From G963704535 sp963704535 (GTDB taxonomy: Bacteria > Chloroflexota > Chloroflexia > Chloroflexales > Roseiflexaceae), in assembly GCA_963704535.1 (NCBI GenBank), contig OY969916.1, forward strand, positions 8,122,001 through 8,186,000: 64,000 nt of DNA. The letters run 5' to 3'. The first letter of the stretch is position 1, and each line of letters begins with the position of its first letter. The position numbers were made by a program, and so were the translations under genes. This document shows, piece by piece, positions 35,245-45,760 of the stretch. Below the pieces are notes generated by a model. It was not told where the DNA came from. It saw only the letters and a program-made list of their open reading frames with translations, and ran no database searches.

Positions 35245-36209
35245 GGCTCTTTCTGCCAATCCGCTTTCCGGTATCAAGCCGCTGCGGCGGCATGCGAGAG
35301 GAGGCGAAGATAGCGTTCGATAAACGCCAGCTTGACCAGTCCCAAGTAGTTGAGTGCCAGCTTCTCGTAGCGCGTCGCGATCGCACGACACTCTTTCAGC
35401 CAGCCCACGCACTGCTCGATCGTAGAGCGACGGCGATACAGCACGCAATCATAGGTCACTGGGCGACCAGGTTTTGGTTTTCCACTGCGCCGTTTGGGTG
35501 GAATGATTGGTTTGATACCACGCGAGCGCAACCAGTGGCGGATGCGCTGAGCGTCGTAGGCGCGGTCGGCCGCCAAGCGACGTGGTCGTCGTCGGATGCG
35601 TCCGCTAGCGCGTGGGATGGCCACCTGCTCCATCACGGTTTCGACCTGTGTTGATTTGTGAGTTTGCCCAGGCGTGAGACAGACATCGAGCGGCACGCCG
35701 TTGCCGTCACTCAGCAGATGGATTTTGGTGCTAAAGCCACCCACCGATCGTCCGAGTGCGTGGTTGCCGGGTTCGGAGTTGCCGTCAGGTCCGCTTTTTT
35801 CGGCTCCAGCAGCGGCGCGGTGGGCACGCACGATCGTGCTATCGAGCGACCATTGCTCCCAGTCGATAATGCCTTGTGCATCCAGTTTGGTTTGGAGCGT
35901 CTTGAGGATGCGATCCCAGATGCCGTTGCGGCGCCAGGTGGTGTAGCGGTCATAGATTGTTTTCCAGTTGCCATAGCGTTCAGGAATATCGGGCCAGGGC
36001 GCGCCGGTGTGCAAACGCCAGAGGATGCCGTTGATAATCGGACGGTGCTCTTTGTAAGGATGACCAGTCTTGCCATCATTGGTCGGTAAATCTGGCTCAA
36101 TCAGCGCATACTGTTCGTCAGTCAGTTCGTAGCGTGCCATCATTGCTCCGGTCTCATTATGGTAAACCTATAGTCTACCACAACCGCTACCGGATTGTCA
36201 GAAAGAGCC
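35245..36209. mobile_element. IS5-family (IS427-type) insertion sequence, intact
   Basis: Ends GGCTCTTTCTG (35245-35255) and CAGAAAGAGCC (36199-36209) with TA on both sides (35243-35244 and 36210-36211), the target preference of this group; 965 bp. The right TA is also the left boundary of the IS630 element. Confidence 0.87.
35274..36143 (-). CDS. IS5-family DDE transposase
   Basis: The intact 289-residue protein has an N-terminal helix-turn-helix-like domain (YELTDEQYALIEPDLP; RTGAPW-like TGAPWPDIPERYGNWKTIYD). The DDE residues are in LDSTIVRAH, AADRAYDAQ and RRRSTIEQCVGWLKECR. The single-ORF form, unlike many IS427 elements with a split gene, suggests a potentially functional enzyme. Tandem ATGs at 36143/36140 allow either start. 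Confidence 0.92.
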   Translation of the reverse strand: MMARYELTDEQYALIEPDLPTNDGKTGHPYKEHRPIINGILWRLHTGAPWPDIPERYGNWKTIYDRYTTWRRNGIWDRILKTLQTKLDAQGIIDWEQWSLDSTIVRAHRAAAGAEKSGPDGNSEPGNHALGRSVGGFSTKIHLLSDGNGVPLDVCLTPGQTHKSTQVETVMEQVAIPRASGRIRRRPRRLAADRAYDAQRIRHWLRSRGIKPIIPPKRRSGKPKPGRPVTYDCVLYRRRSTIEQCVGWLKECRAIATRYEKLALNYLGLVKLAFIERYLRLLSHAAAAA

Positions 36210-37411
36210 TAGTAGCTCGCCACAGTGATTATGCAGGATACAGACGATCCAGCTTCGTGCGGGCGCTGTCGCTGGTAAAGCGCCAGTCAATCGTCGCCTT
36301 GGCCCCATTCCGGCGCTCGGCCCAGGCGGCACTCTCACATCGCAGGGTTTGCTGGTCGGGAATGCGCTGATCCAGGCACTGGTTCGCCAGCACCGACAGT
36401 TCGATCTCGGCCATGTTCAGCCAACTTCCGTGCTTGGGGGTGTGATGTATCTCGAACTTGCGCGCAATCCGCCGTGCCTCACTGGCATCAAACACCTCAT
36501 ACAAGCTTGCCAGTGTATGGGTGTTAAGGTTGTCCATCACCAATCGAATACGTTCCGCATCGGGAAAATGCACGTCGACCAGCTCTTTCAAGACATGGGC
36601 GAAATCCAACGTACCACGCCGCTGTGTCACTTTGACATGCCGCCATCCACGCTCAGGGCAGGCGATCATGTAAAGGTTGCAGGTGCCTTCACGCTTATAC
36701 TCATAATCATGCCGCTCGGCGCGACCAGGTGCGGCTGGTATGATCTCGCGCACCTCGCTGATCAGTTGCACCGAGCGCTCATCGACACAAACCCGTGGGC
36801 GTTTGGGATCTTGCGGCTCGGCATACAACTCCAGCACATCCTCCATCTGGCAGACAAACTCGGCGCTGACCGTAGGGATCACCCATTCCTCGACTTGCCA
36901 GGGCTTGAGGATGTTTTTTTAACGTCCGCCGCACCGTTTCATCCGAAATCGAGTCCACGATGCCCAGTTGGACCACCTCGTCGGCCAATAATTGCATGGT
37001 CCAGCGCGCCTGTCCAGTGGGTGCAGCGCTACAGGTGATGGCGATCAGGTGCGCTTCTTGCTTCATGTCGAGCTTGCGCTTGGCGCCTGGACGCGGGCGT
37101 TCCTCCAACGCGCCCTCTAGATTGTCTTCCACGAACCGGCGCCGCAGCCGCTCAACCGTTGTGCGGGCGACGTGCAAGGATTGGGCAATGACATCATCTG
37201 TCGTGCCCGCATCAGCGTGCAGCAGGATATGTGCGCGCGTGAGCTTGCGGGCGGATAAGGTTCCCTTCTTGACCAGATCGTGCAACGTCTGCCGCTCGTC
37301 GTCAGTTAACGTAACGATATATCGTTTGTGCATGCTGTCCTCCTGTCCGCGATATGCCACCAGCATAGTTGACAGAGGGACATCCTGCAAATCTATTGTG
37401 GCGGACCACTA
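36210..37411. mobile_element. IS630-family insertion sequence (Tc1/mariner-like)
   Basis: TAGTAGCTCGCCACAG at the left and the inverse of TAGTGGTCCGCCACAA at the right match over about 20 of 28 positions; both ends begin with TA, the obligate target of this family. It abuts the IS5 copy. The neighbouring MITE C shares its termini. Confidence 0.8.
36229..37333 (-). CDS. IS630-family transposase; frameshift at an A7 run
   Basis: From ATG 37333 (MHKRYIVTLTDDE) it has an N-terminal helix-turn-helix (SLHVARTTVERLRRRFVED) and DDE residues in CVDERSVQL, LVMDNLNTH and the HTPKHGSWLNMAEIE block. The frame shifts by one base at a run of seven A near 36910-36916, between TVRRTLKK and ILKPWQVEEW. IS630 elements can use programmed frameshifting at A-runs. 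The direction also equals the +1 error seen throughout this window, so either explanation stands. Corrected length 367. Confidence 0.85.
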
Positions 37412-37423
37412 GTATCTAGGCTC

Positions 37424-37519
37424 TAGTGGTTGACCACACAGGTTTTGCGGTGTGGAGGAGGCTTGGAGGGGGCCACCCCCTCCAAACCACCCCCGCAAAA
37501 CTACTGTGGTGGACCACTA
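37424..37519. mobile_element. MITE C, probable IS630-mobilised non-autonomous element
   Basis: TAGTGGTTGACCACACAGG at the left and the inverse TAGTGGTCCACCACAGTAG at the right, extended by TTTTGCGG, with TA at each edge. The centre is GGAGGGGGCCACCCCCTCC, like the cores of families A and B. The termini match the IS630 right end (TAGTGGTCCGCCACAATAG). The right TA plus G forms the TAG stop codon of the ROK gene. Confidence 0.8.
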
Positions 37520-38413
37520 GCCCAGGTCCTGGGCCAGCGCCAGCGCTCCAAGGATGCCCGCGCGCCCGCCGAGGCCGGGCGGCACGATGTAGCTGTCGAT
37601 GGTGTCGAGGATCGCCGGCGCGCGCACGTAGCCGTTGAGCAGCGCCTGGACCTCGGCGCGCACCAGCGGGAAGAGCGCGGGCTGCTCCATCACGCCGCCG
37701 CCCAGCACGATCCGCTGTGGGGAAAAGGTGCAGATCAGGTTGACCAGCGCCAGGGCCAGGTAGTGGGCCTGGAGCGGCCAGGCCGGGTGCTCGGGCGGCA
37801 GCGTCTCGGCCGGCCGGCCCCAGCGCGCCGCTAGCGCCGGGCCGCTGGCTAGCCCTTCGAAGCAATCGCCGTGGAAGGGGCACGCGCCGGGGAAGGGGTC
37901 GCGCTGCTGATCATGCGGCAGGCGCATGTGGCCCATCTCCGGGTGGACCAGCCCGTGGAGCAGTTGCCCGCCGGCCAGCGCCCCGCCGCCGATCCCGGTG
38001 CCGATCGTCAGGTAGATTGCGGTCGCGCAGTCGCGGGCGGCGCCCCAGCGGTGCTCGCCCAGCACGGCGGCGTTCACGTCGGTATCGAAGCCAATCGGGA
38101 CGCCCAGGATCTGGCGCAGGGCGCCGACGACGTCGGTGTTGGACCACCCAGGCTTGGGGGTGCTGGTGATGAAGCCGTAGGTCGGCGAGCGCCGGTCGAG
38201 ATCGATCGGGCCGAACGACCCGACACCGATCGCCGCCAGTGGGCCGCCGCGCTGGTAGTTCTGAAAGAACCCGATCGCGCGTGCCAGCGTCTCGGCCGGC
38301 GTGGTGGTCGGGAAGCGCGTCGTGTCGCGCAGATCGTCTGGGCCGCGGCCGACCGCGCAGACCCACTTCGTGCCGCCCGCCTCGATCCCGCCGTAAACAC
38401 GATCATCGTTCAT
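37517..38413 (-). CDS. ROK family sugar kinase (fructokinase-like)
   Basis: The 298-residue protein has the ROK phosphate-binding loop GGIEAGGTKWVC (8-19), the catalytic region GFDTDVNAAVLGE, TIGTGIGGGA, and the zinc module GHMRLPHD ... CPFHGDCFEGLASGPA. That variant Cys/His set with these motifs is typical of ROK fructokinases (GmuE/ScrK-like). It would phosphorylate fructose or mannose with ATP in the cytoplasm. The stop codon is formed with MITE C. Confidence 0.88.
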   Translation of the reverse strand: MNDDRVYGGIEAGGTKWVCAVGRGPDDLRDTTRFPTTTPAETLARAIGFFQNYQRGGPLAAIGVGSFGPIDLDRRSPTYGFITSTPKPGWSNTDVVGALRQILGVPIGFDTDVNAAVLGEHRWGAARDCATAIYLTIGTGIGGGALAGGQLLHGLVHPEMGHMRLPHDQQRDPFPGACPFHGDCFEGLASGPALAARWGRPAETLPPEHPAWPLQAHYLALALVNLICTFSPQRIVLGGGVMEQPALFPLVRAEVQALLNGYVRAPAILDTIDSYIVPPGLGGRAGILGALALAQDLG

Positions 38414-38429
38414 AATGGTTCTCCACTAT

Positions 38430-38545
38430 GGCAAGGCTTCGGAAGGTGCCATTCCACTTTACAATGTGGGTGGGGGGAGACTGAGGGGGCTGCCCCCTCA
38501 AACCCCCTTTTTTCCCAGAACTGTAAAGCACCAAAGAACCTTGTC
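38430..38545. mobile_element. Family B palindromic element, copy B3 (longest copy)
   Basis: Read on the minus strand it starts GACAAGGTTCTTTGGTGC right after the pckG stop TAA. It passes TTTACAGTTCTGGGAAAA, the GAGGGGGCAGCCCCCTCAG palindrome and CACATTGTAAAGTGG, and ends near the inverse of GGCAAGGCTTCGG, 17 bp before the ROK start. It separates pckG from the ROK gene. Confidence 0.78.
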
Positions 38546-40387
38546 TTACAGCTCCCAGTGCTCCGGCGAGCGCCACAGGCTCGATAAGATCAGATCGCGC
38601 ACCGAGAGCAGCTCCTTGGGCAGCCGGTCATACAGCTTGATGAAACAAGCTCCTCGTGCTGGAGTAGCTCGGCCACCCACTCCTCGCGGTCGATCGCCAT
38701 CAGCGCCTGGAACTGGTCCGGCGCGAAGCCCTCCATGCCGTGCCAGTCGAGGTCCTCGTAGCGCGGCATCCAGCCGATCGGGCTTTCGATGCTGACCGCC
38801 CGGCCCTGCGCGTTCGCTCGACGATCCACTTCAGCACCCGCATATTCTCGCCAAAGCCCGGCCACAGGAACTTGCCGTGCTGGTCCTTGCGGAACCAGTT
38901 GACGCCGAAGATCCGCGGCGGATTGGGGATCGTCCGGCCAAACTGGAGCCAGTGGTTGAAGTAGTCGGCCATGTGGTAGCCGCAGAACGGCAGCATGGCG
39001 AACGGGTCGCGCCGCACCTAGCCCGACCTGCCCCGCCGCCGCCGCCGTCGTCTCCGAGCCCATCGTCGCGCGCCAGGTAGACGCCGTAGATCCAGTTGAA
39101 CGCCTGGTAGACCAGCGGTACCACGCGTGCTGCGTCGCCCGCCGAAGATGAAGGCCGCGATCGGCACGCCCTGCGGGTTTTCCCAGTCGGGGTCGATCAC
39201 CGGGTTCTGGCCGGCCGGCGCCGTGAAGCGCGCGTTGGGGTGCGCCGCCTTGCGCCCGCTGTCCGGCGTCCAGTCCTGGCCCGTGCCAGTCGATCAGGTG
39301 CGCGGGCGGAGTGCTTGGTCATGCCCTCCCACCAGACATCGCCGTCGTCGGTCAGGGCCACATTGGTGAAGATCGTATTGCGGCTGCACGACTGCCATCG
39401 CATTGGGGTTGGTGTCGTGCGAGGTGCCGGGCGCGACGCCGAAGTAGCCGGCCTCGGGGTTGATCGCGTAAAGCTGGCCATCGGCGCCCGGCTTGATCCA
39501 GGCGATGTCGTCGCCGACGGTGGTCACCTTCCAGCCCTGCTCGCGGAACGGCCCCGGCGGGATCAGCATGGCGAAGTTGGTCTTGCCGCAGGCCCTGGGG
39601 AACGCCGCGGCCACGTAGGTCTTCTCCCCGCGCGGATCTTCGACGCCCAGGATCAGCATATGCTCGGCCAGCCAGCCCTCGTCGCGCGCCATGTTCGAGG
39701 CGATCCGCAGCGCGAAGCACTTTTTGCCCAGCAGCGCGTTGCCGCCATAGCCCGAGCCGTACGACCAGATCGCGCGCTCCTCCGGGAAATGCACAATATA
39801 CTTGTCCCGCTTGTTGCATGGCCACGGCACATCCGGCTGGCCCGGCTCCAGCGGCGCGCCGACCGAGTGAACGCACGGCACCAAATCGCCGCCGCCCAGC
39901 GTCTCGACCACCGCCCGGCCCATGCGGGTCATGATCCGCATACTGACGGCCACATACGGCGAGTCGGTCAACTCGACGCCGATATGCGAGATCGGCGAGC
40001 CGATCGGCCCCATGCTGAACGGCACCACGTACATCGTTCGCCCGCGCATGCAGCCCTCGAACAGGCCGGTCAGCGTCTCCTTCATCTCCCTGGGATCGAT
40101 CCAGTTGTTGGTCGGGCCGGCGTCCTGCTTGCCGACGCGAGCAGATAAAGGTGCGATCCTCGACGCGGGCGACATCGTTGGGGTCGGAGCGGGCCAGGAA
40201 GCTGTTTGGGCGCTCGGTCCGGGTTCAGCCGGGTGAAGGTGCCACCGGCGACGAGCCCATCGCACAGGGCATCGTACTCCTGCTGCGAGCCGTCGCACCA
40301 GTGGATCGCAGCGGGCTGGCACAGCGCGGCGCTCTCCCGCACCCACGCGACCAGCCGCTCATTGTCCACATAGTCTGGAATATTCAC
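38546..40387 (-). CDS. pckG: Phosphoenolpyruvate carboxykinase (GTP); about ten single-base shifts
   Basis: Segments in order give the whole GTP-PEPCK: ERLVAWVRESAALCQP, PNSFLARSDPNDVARVED, GPTNNWIDPREMKETL, YVVPFSMGPIGSPISHIG, the P-loop RACGKTNFAML with the reactive Cys, kinase-2 VGDDIAWIKPG, NTIFTNVALTDDGDVWWEG, AHLIDWHGQDWTPDSGRKA, FAMLPFCGYHMADYF and the C-terminal RVLKWIVER and SLWRSPEHWEL. Breaks lie near 40210, 40130, 39390, 39315, 39290, 39135, 39080, 39010, 38815 and 38645; most are repaired by deleting one base. Corrected length is about 610, the family norm. It converts oxaloacetate to PEP in gluconeogenesis. True pseudogenisation cannot be excluded. Confidence 0.85.
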
Positions 40388-40444
40388 AAGCTACCTCCAG
40401 TCTCCTCCAATCGACATCGCAAAGGAGAAAACCGCCATCTCCAA

Positions 40445-40503
40445 GAGGCTGTCTGAAAAGGGGGAGCTTGAGGGGGCTCCCCTCAAGAAAAGCCCTCCCA
40501 CAT
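40445..40503. mobile_element. Family A MITE, copy A12 (right end lost)
   Basis: GAGGCTGTCTGAAAAGGGGG followed by GCTTGAGGGGGC/TCCCCTCAAG; the right end is missing. It lies upstream of pckG in the 387-bp gap to the APC permease; otherwise only promoter-like sequence is seen in that gap. Confidence 0.7.
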
Positions 40504-40693
40504 GTTCATTGCTATGTGTGAGGCGCAGCCTCATAGGATGACTAACATATATTCATAGCGTGAATATACCACGTTTGAGGCTAAAGCGCGGCATTATGAT
40601 GAATTTCATGCTCTGTTCAGCTATTGATCTGGTGAGCGGATGCCCACGCGGGCGCCCCGAGTTTGCTGCCGGCCTGGACGAGCGGGTGGGTCG

Positions 40694-40743
40694 TTGGCGC
40701 AAAAGTTGCAAGTAGGCTAAGATAGCACCTCGATATCGGTGCT
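40694..40743 (+). promoter_or_regulatory. Promoter with adjoining palindromic operator for APC permease
   Basis: TTGGCG (40694-40699) and TAAGAT (40718-40723) are 18 bp apart. AGCACC-tcgatatc-GGTGCT (40724-40743) begins right at the expected transcription start. The arrangement suits a repressor site. ATG lies 30 bp downstream. Confidence 0.5.
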
Positions 40744-40774
40744 TTGCTGTGCAAAACGCAAGGAGTGAGGCCCC

Positions 40775-42727
40775 ATGGCGCAGACGATCAGCTCCCCGGA
40801 CACGCCCCGCCAGCGGCTGGTACGCTGGCTCCTTGAAGGCCAGCAGAAAGCCGTCGAAGGCCCCTACGAGGCAGAGAAAGCCGCCCAGCAGCACACCCAC
40901 TCGTGGTGGCAGGTCATGTGCCTCACCGGCGTCGATTACTTCTCCACGCTGGGCTACCAGCCGGGGATCGCGGCCCTGGCGGCCGGGGCACTATCGCCGA
41001 TCGCGACCCTCGTCCTGGTGCTGGTCACATTGTTTGGCGCCCTGCCGATGTATTATCGTGTCGCGGCCGAAAGCCCACACGGCGACGGTTCGATCTCGAT
41101 GCTTGAGCGCCTGCTCCCGTGGTGGCAAGGCAAGCTGTTTGTCCTTTGTCTGATCGGCTTTGCGACGACCAGCTTTATCATCACCATCACCCTCTCCGCC
41201 GCCGACGCGACGGCGCATATTATCGAGAACCCCCTAACGCCACCCTGGCTTGAGCATCCGATCGGGGTGACGCTGCTCCTGATCGCGCTGCTGGGCGGAG
41301 TGTTTCTGAAAGGCTTTAACGAAGCGATCGGGATCGCGGTCGGGGTCGTGGTGGTCTATATCTTGTTGAGCATTGTTGTCGCCGGGGTTGGCTTTTACCA
41401 GATCATCCAATCCCCCGCCGTAATAACCAATTGGCAGCAGGCGTTGTTTGCCAGGTACGACAGCACCCTGCTCATGATTGGCGCCGCGTTCCTAGTCTTC
41501 CCCAAGCTCGCGCTAGGGCTATCCGGGTTTGAAACCGGCGTCGTCGTTATGCCGCTGGTGCGCGGTGATCCCGCCGACACACCGGAGGCCCCGATTGGGC
41601 GCATCCGCAACGCCCGCAAGCTGCTCACCGCAGCCGCGCTGATTATGAGTGTAATGCTCATATCGAGCAGCCTGGTGACGACGCTGCTCATCGCTCCAGC
41701 GGAATTTCAGGAAGGTGGTCAGGCGAACGGGCGCGCGCTCGCATACCTGGCGCACGGGTACCTGGGCGATATCTTCGGCACGCTCTACGATCTTAGCACG
41801 ATCTCGATTTTGTGGTTTGCCGGCGCGTCGGCGCTGGCCGGCCTGCTGAACATTGTGCCGCGCTATTTACCGCGCTATGGCATGGCGCCGGAGTGGACCC
41901 GCGCGACGCGGCCGCTGGTGCTGATCTTTACCGCGATCTGTTTCGTCGTCACGATCGCGTTCAACGCCGATGTGGACGCTCAGGGTGGTGCCTATGCGAC
42001 GGGCGTGCTGACGCTCATGGGTTCGGCGGCGGTGGCTGTGACCCTTTCGGCCCGGCGACAACGCCAAACATGGCTAACGGTCGGCTTTGGCGTCGTGGCA
42101 CTGATCTTCATCTACACCATTATTGTCAACATTATCGAGCGGCCCGACGGCCTGAAGATCGCTACCTTCTTTATTGTCGGTATCATCATCACCTCGCTGA
42201 TCTCCAGGGCCTGGCGCTCGACCGAGCTGCGCACCGAGCGGATCGAGCTGGACGAGACAGCCCAGCGCTTCATCACCGAGGCGGCCGGCCACGGTGACAT
42301 CCGGCTGATCGCCAACCACCTCGACTCCGGCGACCGGCGCGAGTACGCCGAGAAGGAGCGCGATGCCCGCGAGGACGCCCACATGCCGCCCACCGACCCG
42401 GTCCTGTTCTTCGAAGTGACCGTGTGCGACCCCTCGGAGTTCAGTGATGTGCTGGAGGTGCGCGGCGTCGACGTCGACGGCTACAAGGTGCTGCGGGCCG
42501 AAAGCTCGGCGGTGCCCAACGCCATCGCGGCCTTCCTGCTGCACCTGCGCGACCAGACCGGCAAGGTGCCGCACGTCTACTTCAACTGGAGCGAGGGCAA
42601 CCCGCTGCTCTACCTGCTGCGCTTCATCCTGTTCGGCCAGGGCGATATCGCTCCGCTCACGCGCGAGATCCTACGCAAGGGCGAGCGCGACCCGGAGCGG
42701 CGTCCGGCGGTTCACGTCGGCGGCTAG
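40775..42727 (+). CDS. APC superfamily amino-acid permease with soluble C-terminal domain
   Basis: ATG 40775 follows CAAGGAGTGAGG. The 650-residue protein begins with a cytosolic segment, the GVDYFSTLGYQPGIAALAAG motif of TM1 of the APC/POTRA-like permeases, and about 11-12 membrane helices up to about 475. An approximately 170-residue soluble tail follows (RSTELRTERIELDETAQRFI ... LLYLLRFILFGQGDIAPLTR). The family normally imports amino acids with H+ or Na+. A C-terminal domain of this kind occurs in bacterial APC proteins of unknown substrate. The gene ends just before a heptad array. Confidence 0.85.
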   Translation: MAQTISSPDTPRQRLVRWLLEGQQKAVEGPYEAEKAAQQHTHSWWQVMCLTGVDYFSTLGYQPGIAALAAGALSPIATLVLVLVTLFGALPMYYRVAAESPHGDGSISMLERLLPWWQGKLFVLCLIGFATTSFIITITLSAADATAHIIENPLTPPWLEHPIGVTLLLIALLGGVFLKGFNEAIGIAVGVVVVYILLSIVVAGVGFYQIIQSPAVITNWQQALFARYDSTLLMIGAAFLVFPKLALGLSGFETGVVVMPLVRGDPADTPEAPIGRIRNARKLLTAAALIMSVMLISSSLVTTLLIAPAEFQEGGQANGRALAYLAHGYLGDIFGTLYDLSTISILWFAGASALAGLLNIVPRYLPRYGMAPEWTRATRPLVLIFTAICFVVTIAFNADVDAQGGAYATGVLTLMGSAAVAVTLSARRQRQTWLTVGFGVVALIFIYTIIVNIIERPDGLKIATFFIVGIIITSLISRAWRSTELRTERIELDETAQRFITEAAGHGDIRLIANHLDSGDRREYAEKERDAREDAHMPPTDPVLFFEVTVCDPSEFSDVLEVRGVDVDGYKVLRAESSAVPNAIAAFLLHLRDQTGKVPHVYFNWSEGNPLLYLLRFILFGQGDIAPLTREILRKGERDPERRPAVHVGG

Positions 42728-42759
42728 GCATCACGTTTCACGTTTCACGTTTCACGCAG
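42728..42759. repeat. Heptad array acgtttc between convergent stops
   Basis: Three acgtttc units fill the whole 32-bp space between the stop codons of the APC permease and the AEC transporter. Confidence 0.75.
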
Positions 42760-43668
42760 TCAGATCAACATCAGCACCAGCGTCAGCGTCACGACGCTGG
42801 CCAGGGTCGAGAACAGCACCGTTGTGGTGACGAACTCCGGCAGCAGGTCGTTCTCAAGCGCGATGATCGAGGCCAGCACCGCCGCCGGCATGCTGGCCTG
42901 AAGCACGCCAACGCTGCGCTCGACGCCGGTCAGCCCGAACGGCGCCGCCAGCGCCAGCGCCAGCGCCGGCCCGGCGAGCAGCCGCACCCCGCTGGCGAGC
43001 AGCATATCCAGGTTCGGTCGGGGGATGCCGGCGTCGGCGAGCTGCACCCCCAGCGCCACCAGCATGGTCGGCACCATCGCCCCGGCCAGCAGCGCCAGCG
43101 GCTGCGCCACTACCAGCGGCACATCGACGCGCATCCAACTGAAGAACAGCGCCGGTGGGAGCGCGATCAGCGCCGGCGTCTTGAACACCGCCGCCGCCGC
43201 GCCCAGGCCGCCGCCGCGCGTCCAGTTCGCCGCCGCGACCCCGACGACGAACGAGATCGTCAGGATCGCCAGAAAGTAGACCGTCGCCGCCGCTAGTGCC
43301 TCCCGGCCCAGCGCGAACTGCACGATCGGCAGCCCGAAGTTGCCCACGTTCGCGAACACGGCGATCAGCACATACGCGGCGGTCATCTGGGCCGAGCGGC
43401 GCAGCAGCCGCGCGAGGGCGAAACCGGCCAGCGCGCAGGCGAGCTGAACGGCCAGGATGTAGGCGGTCATGCGGGCAGCCTGCGCGGCCTCGATCGTCGC
43501 CACACTCAGCACGTCGAAGACAAACGCCGGCGTCAGGATAAAGTAGGAGAAACGCGAGAGCGTACGCGCCTCCAGGCCCAGCGCCGGCCCCACGACGTAG
43601 CCGACCAGGATCAGGGCGAAGACCGGCGTCAGGACGTTCAGAAAGATCGTGATCAGCGAGCCTAGCAT
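42760..43668 (-). CDS. AEC family transporter (auxin efflux carrier-like)
   Basis: The 302-residue protein has about ten hydrophobic helices, an early LTPVFALILVGYVVGPAL, the crossover region FANVGNFGLPIVQFALG (about 119-135, the NxGNxGLP motif of the AEC/PIN family), and a second broken helix near MVPTMLVALGVQLADA. AEC proteins export or import organic anions such as malate. The substrate is unknown. It lies 21 bp downstream of the acyl-CoA dehydrogenase gene on the same strand, so they may be cotranscribed. Confidence 0.87.
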   Translation of the reverse strand: MLGSLITIFLNVLTPVFALILVGYVVGPALGLEARTLSRFSYFILTPAFVFDVLSVATIEAAQAARMTAYILAVQLACALAGFALARLLRRSAQMTAAYVLIAVFANVGNFGLPIVQFALGREALAAATVYFLAILTISFVVGVAAANWTRGGGLGAAAAVFKTPALIALPPALFFSWMRVDVPLVVAQPLALLAGAMVPTMLVALGVQLADAGIPRPNLDMLLASGVRLLAGPALALALAAPFGLTGVERSVGVLQASMPAAVLASIIALENDLLPEFVTTTVLFSTLASVVTLTLVLMLI

Positions 43669-43689
43669 CGATGTTCCTTTGGCCGGGAA

Positions 43690-44881
<1,192 letters not shown>

Positions 44882-44956
44882 AGCGCCTTTCCGATTTGTG
44901 CATTGCGTCCCTGGATTGTACCATAGGAGATGCTCGCTTTTTCGCAGGAGGTGATC

Positions 44957-45760
44957 ATGCCGCATATCGTAATCAACGGCGCGCGGCTCTACTACGAGTT
45001 GCACGGCGCCGGCCCCGAGACGATCCTGTTCGCCCACGGCTTGCTCTGGAGCGGGCAGATGTTCGCGGCGCAGGTCGCCGCGCTCAAGCAGCGCTACCGC
45101 TGCATCACATTTGACTGGCGCGGCCAGGGCCAGAGCGAGGTTGCCCGCGACGGCTATGATATGGAAACGCTGTACGCCGATACCGTCGCCCTGCTACAGG
45201 CGCTACAGATCGCCAGGTGCCATTTCGTGGGGCTGTCGATGGGCGGCTTTATCGCGATGCGGCTGGCGGCCCGCCGGCCCGACCTCATTGCGGCGCTCAT
45301 CCTGATCGAGACGACCGCCGACCCGGAGCCGGCCGAGAATATTCCCCGCTATCGCATGCTCAACCTGGTGGGGCGCTGGTTCGGGCTGGGGCTGGTGGTG
45401 GACCGGGTGATGCCGATTATGTTCGGTCGGAAGTTCCTTGCCGATCCGGGGCGCCGGCAGGAGCGTGATGAGTGGCGCCAGCGGATGGCGGCGAATCATC
45501 GCATCGGGATCACCCGCGCGGTGAGAGGGGTGATCACCCGCCAGGGGATCTATGACGAGATCGGCGCGATTACCGCCCCCACGCTGATTCTCGCCGGCGA
45601 TCAGGATGTGGCCACCCCGCCGGACAAGGCGCGCCGCATCCACGCGCGAATCCCGCACTCACGGTTGGTGATCATTCCCGGCGCCGGGCACACATCGACG
45701 GTGGAGGAGCCGGAAGCGGTGAATGGGGCTATTCTGGGGTTTCTGGAAGGACAGGGGTAG
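44957..45760 (+). CDS. Alpha/beta hydrolase
   Basis: ATG 44957 is chosen because CAGGAGGTGATC precedes it. The 267-residue protein has HG near FAHGLLWSGQMFA (oxyanion), the nucleophile elbow GLSMGGF with S94, the acid in LAGDQDVATPPD and the catalytic His in GAGHTSTVEEPEAV. It is closest to the 3-oxoadipate enol-lactonase/haloperoxidase type by layout. The substrate is unknown. Its last 32 bp overlap the convergent gene at 45729. Confidence 0.9.
   Translation: MPHIVINGARLYYELHGAGPETILFAHGLLWSGQMFAAQVAALKQRYRCITFDWRGQGQSEVARDGYDMETLYADTVALLQALQIARCHFVGLSMGGFIAMRLAARRPDLIAALILIETTADPEPAENIPRYRMLNLVGRWFGLGLVVDRVMPIMFGRKFLADPGRRQERDEWRQRMAANHRIGITRAVRGVITRQGIYDEIGAITAPTLILAGDQDVATPPDKARRIHARIPHSRLVIIPGAGHTSTVEEPEAVNGAILGFLEGQG

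Noticed and set aside
36905..36920. Programmed ribosomal frameshift in the IS630 transposase as a firm call
   Set aside because: The A7 run would permit slippage, but the direction equals the insertion errors seen in ten other genes, so it cannot be separated from an error here.
38546..40387. Annotating pckG and the other frameshifted genes as pseudogenes
   Set aside because: All functional motifs survive, corrected lengths match their families, and the shifts are almost only +1. Errors explain this better than decay.
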